Source: Seriola aureovittata (Eukaryota; Chordata; Actinopteri; Carangiformes; Carangidae). Taken from it: DNA of 64,000 nucleotides. Below, piece by piece: positions 59,710 through 64,000 of this stretch (position 1 is the stretch's first letter; the number at the start of each line of letters is the position of its first letter). Position numbers and translations under genes: made by a program. A model generated the notes under the pieces. The model worked only from the letters and a program-made list of their open reading frames with translations. It ran no database searches and was not told the origin of the DNA. The stretch spans positions 4,194,712 to 4,258,711 of the forward strand of contig NC_079374.1 of assembly GCF_021018895.1 (NCBI RefSeq), in the 5' to 3' direction.

Positions 59710-59809
59710 GTGTCCATGTGTCTCTACATCTCGTCCCACCTGTGCCATTGTAGCAGCAGCAGCAGCAACGAGCGAGGATCCATCCACAGCAACGCCGGCC
59801 TCGCTTCAT
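28988..59809 (-). CDS. kalrn: Kalirin, short Duet/TRAD-type isoform (RhoGEF + kinase)
   Basis: Kalirin is a Rho guanine-nucleotide exchange factor with a C-terminal kinase, acting at the cytoskeleton in neurons and muscle. Twenty-nine exons (each listed separately) join in frame to 3,945 nt, or 1,314 residues, close to the roughly 1,290 of human Duet. Domains: Cys-rich N-terminus 1-23; Ser-rich linker with [21 protein letters not shown] about 240-420 ([34 protein letters not shown]); PH about 425-545; SH3 about 630-695; Ig about 797-891; FN3 about 892-989; kinase about 1,010-1,270 with K1037, HLDLKPEN and DLG1150. The FN3 domain and phrases such as [13 protein letters not shown] and [10 protein letters not shown] identify kalirin rather than TRIO. 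It is probably one of two teleost kalrn paralogues; which one cannot be told here. Full-length 5' exons are not in the window. Confidence 0.96.
29655..29793 (-). CDS. kalrn: kalrn exon 28: kinase, catalytic loop
   Basis: 139 nt, acceptor CATCAG, donor CTGAAG|GTTCCT (weak beyond GT). It encodes [20 protein letters not shown] and [19 protein letters not shown] replaces HRD, as in human kalirin. Confidence 0.95.
30194..30342 (-). CDS. kalrn: kalrn exon 27: kinase N-lobe
   Basis: 149 nt, acceptor TTCAAG, donor GAGCT|GTAAGT. It encodes [20 protein letters not shown] and [14 protein letters not shown]. It contains the ATP-anchoring Lys (VAVK) and the alphaC Glu. Confidence 0.97.
30789..30840 (-). 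CDS. kalrn: kalrn exon 26: kinase glycine loop
   Basis: 52 nt, acceptor TACCAG, donor GAG|GTAGGA. It encodes [17 protein letters not shown]; joined with the previous exon it gives EIGRGRFSVV. Confidence 0.96.
30978..31056 (-). CDS. kalrn: kalrn exon 25: FN3-kinase linker
   Basis: 79 nt, acceptor GTCCAG, donor GGAG|GTAAAG. It encodes [20 protein letters not shown] and ICEIG, leading into the glycine loop. Confidence 0.96.
31250..31411 (-). CDS. kalrn: kalrn exon 24: FN3 domain, second half
   Basis: 162 nt, acceptor CTACAG, donor AGCA|GTAAGT. It encodes [40 protein letters not shown] and [10 protein letters not shown]. Confidence 0.97.
31502..31633 (-). CDS. kalrn: kalrn exon 23: FN3 domain, first half
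   Basis: 132 nt, acceptor TTGCAG, donor GAAG|GTAAGT. It encodes [26 protein letters not shown] and SYTVEYRQE. An FN3 here separates kalirin from TRIO. Confidence 0.97.
31752..31873 (-). CDS. kalrn: kalrn exon 22: Ig domain, second half
   Basis: 122 nt, acceptor CACCAG, donor CAAG|GTAACG. It encodes [20 protein letters not shown] and [15 protein letters not shown], with the DxGxYxC motif of Ig folds. Confidence 0.98.
32038..32200 (-). CDS. kalrn: kalrn exon 21: Ig domain, first half
   Basis: 163 nt, acceptor GTGCAG, donor TCAG|GTAACG. It encodes [40 protein letters not shown]. The Ig core Trp of human kalirin (TWKGP) is Leu here (codon 32,094-32,096). Confidence 0.96.
33280..33307 (-). CDS. 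kalrn: kalrn exon 20: 28-nt microexon
   Basis: 28 nt, acceptor TTTTCCAG, donor GGAAG|GTAAGA. It encodes LLNPNFIQE plus one base of Val. Exact continuation of kalirin [14 protein letters not shown] confirms it despite its size. Confidence 0.96.
33520..33582 (-). CDS. kalrn: kalrn exon 19: acidic linker
   Basis: 63 nt, acceptor CACCAG, donor GAG|GTACTG. It encodes [20 protein letters not shown] plus E, matching kalirin EESECDDLDPNTSME. The length divides by three, so skipping would keep frame. Confidence 0.95.
35686..35848 (-). CDS. kalrn: kalrn exon 18: basic, proline-rich linker
   Basis: 163 nt, acceptor GTACAG, donor AAA|GTGAGT. It encodes [20 protein letters not shown] and a tail with [19 protein letters not shown]. 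The first part matches kalirin KKSCSWHTLRMRKRAE; the proline tract is not in the human sequence I recall. Confidence 0.94.
36310..36373. repeat. (GA)n microsatellite
   Basis: About 32 uninterrupted GA units in a kalrn intron. Confidence 0.97.
38394..38677 (-). CDS. kalrn: kalrn exon 17: SH3 domain
   Basis: 284 nt, acceptor CCTCAG, donor TCAA|GTAAGT. The SH3 reads [38 protein letters not shown] and [11 protein letters not shown]. The ALYDY-type motif is ...DYSAL, as usual for this SH3. Confidence 0.97.
40241..40458 (-). CDS. kalrn: kalrn exon 16: PH-SH3 linker
   Basis: 218 nt, acceptor TTGCAG, donor AGG|GTGAGT. It begins [19 protein letters not shown] and continues with Ser/Arg-rich low-complexity sequence to [15 protein letters not shown], as in kalirin KISTSNG. 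Confidence 0.95.
41109..41280 (-). CDS. kalrn: kalrn exon 15: PH domain end
   Basis: 172 nt, acceptor CCTCAG, donor TCCG|GTGAGA. It encodes [40 protein letters not shown] and NFLS. The invariant PH Trp is present. Confidence 0.97.
41807..41992 (-). CDS. kalrn: kalrn exon 14: PH domain
   Basis: 186 nt, acceptor CCTCAG, donor AAG|GTGAGC. It encodes [40 protein letters not shown] and [11 protein letters not shown]. Confidence 0.98.
42191..42268 (-). CDS. kalrn: kalrn exon 13: DH-PH junction
   Basis: 78 nt, acceptor TTACAG, donor GAG|GTATGT. It encodes [20 protein letters not shown] and RLQGYE. Confidence 0.97.
42353..42403 (-). CDS. kalrn: kalrn exon 12: DH domain
   Basis: 51 nt, acceptor CCTCAG, donor GAG|GTAAAA. 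It encodes [17 protein letters not shown]. It is short but in frame on both sides. Confidence 0.96.
42874..42966 (-). CDS. kalrn: kalrn exon 11: DH catalytic helix
   Basis: 93 nt, acceptor TTCCAG, donor AAG|GTAACA. It encodes [20 protein letters not shown] plus LK, the conserved GTPase-contact helix of Dbl-family GEFs. Confidence 0.98.
43197..43283 (-). CDS. kalrn: kalrn exon 10: DH domain
   Basis: 87 nt, acceptor TTACAG, donor GAT|GTAAGT. It encodes [20 protein letters not shown] and VAEYDTYFD, as in kalirin. Confidence 0.98.
43404..43473 (-). CDS. kalrn: kalrn exon 9: DH domain
   Basis: 70 nt, acceptor CGTCAG, donor CAC|GTGAGT. It encodes [20 protein letters not shown] plus IKH. Confidence 0.97.
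43569..43672 (-). CDS. kalrn: kalrn exon 8: DH domain
   Basis: 104 nt, acceptor CGCAG, donor AGAGA|GTAAGT. It encodes [20 protein letters not shown] and then [14 protein letters not shown]. Confidence 0.98.
43839..43905 (-). CDS. kalrn: kalrn exon 7: DH domain start
   Basis: 67 nt, acceptor GCTCAG, donor GAG|GTGAGA. It encodes [20 protein letters not shown] plus VE, the first conserved DH helix. Confidence 0.98.
44109..44227 (-). CDS. kalrn: kalrn exon 6: linker/DH entry
   Basis: 119 nt, acceptor CTCAG, donor GAT|GTGAGT. It encodes [20 protein letters not shown]... and ends [12 protein letters not shown] plus a split Met. Confidence 0.95.
45483..45578 (-). CDS. kalrn: kalrn exon 5: linker before DH
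   Basis: 96 nt, acceptor TCTCAG, donor ATG|GTGAGT. It encodes [20 protein letters not shown] and [12 protein letters not shown], conserved in kalirin and TRIO. Confidence 0.96.
45982..46128 (-). CDS. kalrn: kalrn exon 4: acidic/proline linker
   Basis: 147 nt, acceptor CCACAG, donor AAG|GTGAGG. It encodes [20 protein letters not shown] followed by [16 protein letters not shown], matching kalirin [12 protein letters not shown]. Confidence 0.95.
46954..47204. mobile_element. piggyBac-like MITE, 251 bp
   Basis: Bounded by TTAA on both sides (46,954-46,957 and 47,201-47,204). The terminal inverted repeats read CCTCCTAAGACC on the left and CCTCCTAGGACT on the right (reverse complement). TTAA target duplication is the piggyBac hallmark. 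There is no transposase. Internally it carries several CCACATATG-type palindromic repeats. It sits in kalrn intron 3. Confidence 0.8.
47544..47629 (-). CDS. kalrn: kalrn exon 3: linker
   Basis: 86 nt, acceptor GACAG, donor GAG|GTAAAC. It reads [20 protein letters not shown] plus DIIDE; RKSIDLG corresponds to human kalirin RKSFDLG. Phase closes on both sides. Confidence 0.9.
48411..48617 (-). CDS. kalrn: kalrn exon 2: Ser-rich linker
   Basis: 207 nt, acceptor CTTTCAG, donor ACTG|GTGAGA. It encodes [20 protein letters not shown] followed by [20 protein letters not shown] and PVRRLS, a kalirin/TRIO signature upstream of the second GEF unit. Confidence 0.97.
50258..50329. repeat. (TG)n microsatellite
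   Basis: About 36 TG units. Confidence 0.97.
50750..50812. repeat. (TG)n microsatellite
   Basis: About 31 TG units, 420 bp from the previous array. Confidence 0.97.
53880..53931. repeat. (CA)n microsatellite
   Basis: About 26 CA units. Confidence 0.97.
54099..54161. repeat. (CA)n microsatellite
   Basis: About 31 CA units, 170 bp from the previous array. A long Thr-His open frame here is an artefact of the repeats. Confidence 0.97.
56428..56478. repeat. (TG)n microsatellite
   Basis: About 25 TG units. Confidence 0.97.
56600..56662. repeat. (TG)n microsatellite
   Basis: About 31 TG units. Confidence 0.97.
59033..59077 (+). repeat. Long A run
   Basis: About 43 consecutive A on the plus strand (T on the gene strand), about 660 bp inside the Duet intron. 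It may be a retroposon tail; no body was recognised next to it. Confidence 0.9.
59740..59809 (-). CDS. kalrn: kalrn Duet/TRAD-type alternative first exon
   Basis: The start codon is at 59,807-59,809, preceded in frame by TGA (59,816-59,818) and GCG AGG, so this is the first possible start; an A lies at -3. It reads [19 protein letters not shown], then YNGT, and ends ACA G|GTGGGA. The leftover G joins the AA opening of 48,617 as GAA (Glu), so phase closes. Human Duet also starts MK-G-, with GWLFAKCCCC before the junction. The Cys cluster could be palmitoylated (inference). Confidence 0.85.
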
Positions 59810-60060
59810 CCTCGCTCACACACACATCCTACACTCGCACTCCTCTCTCTCTCACGTGCACACACACTCAGACACAACTCTCTCTAGCTGTCTGACTCGC
59901 TCACTAACTGGCCGAGTGGCTTGTTGATGTGTACAGCGAGACCTTCAAGTCCATACTGCTGAGATTCAACAAAGAGAGAGAGGGAGAGAGAACAAATGAG
60001 GTAGGAGGAGGAGAGGGAGGAGGAGCCTACACACACACACACATACAAGTTGTTGAGTTT

Positions 60061-60099
<39 letters not shown>

Positions 60100-60231
60100 T
60101 CTCTCTCTCTCTCATCTACACTCCAGTTCTCAAGAACAGAAGTCAGTGTTAATTATTGTGGAGGGCTACTTTCCCATTGTGGAGAGCAAGGTTCCAACAC
60201 TGTGTGTGGTTTGATATGTGTGTGTGTGTGA

Positions 60232-60300
<69 letters not shown>

Positions 60301-60330
60301 GTGACAGAGGGAATGTGTGTCTTAAGTCCT
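59810..60330 (-). promoter_or_regulatory. Presumed promoter/5' UTR of the Duet-type kalrn transcript
   Basis: Directly upstream of the isoform-specific start. It holds mixed TG/GA low-complexity sequence, CT-rich plus-strand runs at 60.06-60.12 kb and a (GA)n array at 60.24 kb. No TATA box was recognised. The call rests on position relative to the first exon, so the transcription start is unknown. Confidence 0.4.
60230..60298. repeat. (GA)n microsatellite
   Basis: About 30 GA units after a short TG run, about 430 bp upstream of the Duet-type start codon. Confidence 0.97.
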
Positions 60331-61200
60331 CTTCAGAGATCAACTTTGTAACGTTGCCGACTTCATCAGTCTATGTGTTGAAGTAATGGCTTGTTGGCTT
60401 TCAAACACAGGTCCCTGTTACGTCAATGGCCCGTAATAGCTCTATTCAAATATCGCAGGATCATTACTGATAGAGCTGCAATGCTTGCACAAGATTTGCT
60501 GCTGCGAGTCATGGCCATGTTGGAGAACAGTGGCAAGTTGGACAATAACATTACATAAATGGGTTTTTTTTTCAACTCATGTAATTTAGCCTAATTACTT
60601 TTTCTTTGAAAGGCAGCTGTGGTCAATATTATATTAACAATGGATCACATGACTACTTGAATGTGGACGGGGGTTGCTGATAGTGATAAACCCCATAGAC
60701 AATTATCACCTGGGCCCTGGGTTTAGCTTTGTAGTGTCTTGCAGCTAATTGTCTTGGCCCACATCTTTACTGTTTTGGTTCCCTCTCATTGCTCTTATTG
60801 CTTTGTTTTCAGTCGCAGCAGACTCTGATAACTGGTGAACATGGTGGAGTAATACGTCAATGTTGTCTTCACAGCTTGTTTGCCCTGACCCTGGAAAATG
60901 GTAGAGCTACAGTTAGATGTGAGTGTTGGTCTCAACCATGAGGACCTCACTTGAGTGTCTCAGCTCCTATCTCTGGGCAGCACCCGGAAGTTGCTTGACA
61001 TCCTTCTGGATCATTTTCTTAATATAAGTTTCTGATCTATAAATTTGTCTTCTTAATTGTCTGTACTGTAAATATGCTTTGTGCTCTCTTCTGTACACTC
61101 AACATTTACTGCATGTCTGCCCGTTAGAAGAATCCCTCCTCTTCCTGATCACTTTCTTTCACTTTTTCCCCCAGTAAAGGGATTTTTGGGAGGGGATCTG

Positions 61201-61310
61201 ATTCGCAGCTCTTGGATGTCAGGAGCGATATCAGGTTCAGTGTCTTGCTCAAGGACACTTCAACACATGGGCAGGTAATGGAGGACCCCTACGAGCTGCC
61301 AGGTGCAGCT
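61201..61310. repeat. Dispersed teleost repeat fragment
   Basis: Contains GGTTCAGTGTCTTGCTCAAG followed by GACACTTCAACACATGG, a phrase found many times in fish genomes. Confidence 0.65.
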
Positions 61311-62605
61311 AGAGTCTAATCTGAGGAGCGTCACTTGAGCAATTCGAGGGAAAGGGTTTGTGTTTAAAGCTACAACACGCATGTTCTGGAAATAAAGCTA
61401 GTGCGAGCATGAAACTCAAAAAGCAAAGCACACACTCTGCCCAGTTCTTTATCTACATCCCTGTTGCGTTCACAGTCTCACTTAGTGCAGGAACAAGGAG
61501 CTTGATAGCTTTTGAGTCAGCCACAGCAACATCGTCAAGCCGCTAACACTAGCATGAAGTCTGTAGAGAATTCTGCTGCCTATTAGCCGACAGTCCCTCA
61601 GCCCCCGAGCATAGTCGTAAATGAAAGGACATTAGGTTGTGACTCATTTAGTTCCTATTTGCTCACATGCTTTACGTAAAGCTTTTCACTGGAATCAGAC
61701 TGTAAATTTCAAATGCTAGTCTGACTATATTGTGTTTTTTTTTTTGAGGGTATAATCTCCTCGAGAACTTTAAGCAGCTTCGCTATTGGCTTATTACAAC
61801 AGCTTTATCATCGTGACAACTCCCCAAATCATGACGATCAGAAAAATATTTGGAAAAGCTGATCTCAGCTTGAGAAATGTCATCTGAGGACATTAAGCCC
61901 ACTGTCCACTATTATTCAAGTACAGTGTTTATTTCCTTATCTCATGTTTATCAGTTCTCAGGCTAGACTTGGACCAGACTGGCTCGCCTCACTAAAAAAA
62001 GGACATCTATTAAATCAGGCCAATGCTCAGCATCTGAAGGACCAATGGACTGTAAATACTCCCCCCGCCTTGTGTGTGTGCACCTTGACGAGCACTGCAG
62101 CAGCAGGTAAGACAACACACGTGCACTTAGCCTAGATAAAGTGCTTCCAGCAGCTCCGTTTCCCTGCAGTGTCCCATTTTATACTCGGTGGAGGAAGTAC
62201 AGGGAAAAATACCTCTGCAGTGATAACTTCACATTACTGTCGGTAACGGTTTCAGTCTTACACAGGACCAGTTAATAATTCCCAAGGTCTTTTTAAGATA
62301 ATTACAATCTCATAATAAAATGACGAAGCTGGTTCACACAGAGGAGAAGCAAGATGTCAACAACCAAAACTATTTACAGTATAACTGTTAGTCACAGATA
62401 TCAACTATGTGATTACAGTGATGAAAGTCCTGATGAAGGTAAAGTTACAGCTTTTAGCTCCATCTATTTTAGTGACTTCAAAACTGCATTATGACTGATT
62501 CTCAGTTAACTTTAGAGACTCAAGTGTCTTCAGTCTCAGAGAGGACAAGGAGACCTACTTTACAGAGCAGTCACAAGACTAGACACACAGACACAGACAC
62601 AGACA

Positions 62606-62613
62606 CACACACA

Positions 62614-62647
<34 letters not shown>
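62606..62647. repeat. (CA)n microsatellite
   Basis: About 20 CA units after interrupted ACAGACA units. Confidence 0.95.
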
Positions 62648-62649
<2 letters not shown>

Positions 62650-64000
62650 GGGCAGACAGAGGGAAGAGGCTGAAGCTGAACCAGTCAGAAGTTTATATCC
62701 AGTTCACTTAATTAGCGGTGACTCTTTAGGGTTAATTAACAGTTTGACTCATTCATTAACAAATACAGAACAGTTCATTAAATAACCATCAGCCTCCAGT
62801 CATTTCACTGAGGAGGAAGCAGACGTGGGTCCCGCCCAATTCTGAATTTATACCAGGAAACAATTATGGTTTTCCGGACACAACTGACATAATGCATTGG
62901 GGTCAGTGGGGAAGTCTGGGCTGGAATCACGTGTTAATTTGAAACTTAGTGCGACATGTTTGTTCAGTGTGACACACACGTCTGGCTCCTGACGAGCACC
63001 TGAATGTACGGTGCGCAGCAAAACACTAAATTGGTAAAATAAGCTAATGGTGCGATAATGAAAATGATTTTCTAAAGTTTAAGTGCAGTAAGTTTTATTT
63101 AGGAAGGTAAATGTGAGCCAGTGTGATTTGTCTGTGCAGAAGCTTGATCACTTTTGTCCTGAATTAAATATGTCAGGTATGTGAGAAGTCAGCTTCAATT
63201 TGTAGGACATTTGCAGAAATGTTGATGTAATGGCATGGTTGCACAGATGATGCAAAAACCTGGCTGAGATTGCAGCAACATAAATTACTGAAGGGAGTGG
63301 AAGCTCCTGCCTGCTGCTCTAAGTAAAACAAATGGCTATTAAGATTGAAATACAGTTTTCATGATGAATCCACACTGTTTGATTTCTCTGATATCACCTG
63401 AAACTTACAGTGACACTGTATTTCTATATGAAGACTTTTGATCATCTCTGCTCCTGCTCTTACTCTGGCAACTGCAGCTTCTGCAGCTCCCCTGTCTAAT
63501 TTTAACCTTTCCTCACAACTGGTTCATGTGATATATTTTCTTTTACACATTCGTAACAGAACTACAACTGTACTGTGGCAACAGATCGGTGGAGGTTAGA
63601 GTAAGTTGTTTGTTTTGGTCACGATTACATTTTAGTTCAAGGTCAAAATATCTGTCTGACAAAATATGTCTCAGAGTCCACATTTGATTTCTGTGATGTC
63701 AGCTATATTTTATAATTTAATGATGAATTAGACACTTGCCTGCTTATTTAAAATGACCAGACCAAATGCGTAGGTCTCTCTGGGTGGAGGCCACAAACAG
63801 TAATAACTAAATAACAAAACACAGTCTTTCATTCACAATTATAACTGAGGTAAAGGTGTGATATTGTATTTGCACTGCAGCAACTGGAAGCCAAAGTGAG
63901 AAGTTGGACAAGTCACACATCATGATTCAGCACTGGGGTCAAACATTTGGATCGCCTCAGTGTTTCCTGAATATCTGAAACCTACTGTATGTGGATGTGG

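Larger units (their letters stand above)
48618..59739 (-). other. 11 kb first intron of the Duet-type kalrn transcript
   Basis: Separates the isoform-specific first exon from exon 2. It contains six long CA/TG arrays, a run of about 43 A and scattered repeat fragments. No recognisable exon or antisense gene. Confidence 0.75.
60331..64000. other. Upstream region, no gene recognised
   Basis: AT-rich sequence with repeat fragments and a (CA)n array at 62.6 kb. No kalirin SH3-1, first GEF or spectrin-repeat exon was found, so full-length kalrn exons, if present, start beyond 64 kb. Confidence 0.65.

Overview
This is a 64 kb piece of a vertebrate nuclear genome, almost certainly a teleost fish. 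It has short exons with GT-AG introns, AT-rich introns full of CA/TG and GA/CT microsatellites, and several dispersed repeats typical of percomorph fish. No bacterial, organellar or viral gene was recognised. Two protein genes are present, both on the minus strand and arranged head to tail. Most of the remaining DNA is intron.

Left part (1-21,848): an abcb6-type ABC half-transporter. I could place 17 exons, from the linker before the core membrane domain through Walker A, the signature motif, Walker B and the H-loop. All 16 splice junctions between them keep the reading frame. The last exon or exons (the end of the nucleotide-binding domain and the C-terminus) lie off the left edge. The N-terminal TMD0 exon or exons could not be found between 21.85 and 28.99 kb.

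Middle part (21,849-28,987): about 7 kb without a recognisable coding exon. It should hold the kalirin 3' UTR and the abcb6 5' end. It has a GC-rich block at 23.46-23.85 kb and long AT-rich stretches.

Right part (28,988-59,809): a kalirin (kalrn) gene, represented by its short Duet/TRAD-type transcript. Twenty-nine exons join in frame to 3,945 nt, or 1,314 residues. The order is a Cys-rich N-terminus, Ser-rich linker, second RhoGEF (DH-PH) unit, SH3, Ig, fibronectin III and a Ser/Thr kinase. The isoform-specific first exon at 59,740-59,809 is separated by an 11 kb microsatellite-rich intron from the first shared exon. The residues match kalirin rather than its paralogue TRIO, because an FN3 domain is present and the kinase tail is of kalirin type. 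The exons of full-length kalirin (Sec14, spectrin repeats, first GEF) would lie beyond the right edge.

From 59.8 to 64 kb I see only the presumed Duet promoter region, microsatellites and repeat fragments. The two genes have no known functional link: abcb6 is a porphyrin-linked membrane transporter and kalirin is a cytoskeletal signalling protein. Exon boundaries were worked out by hand from splice sites, phase continuity and remembered family sequences, so they should be good to the base where phase closes but are not RNA-supported.
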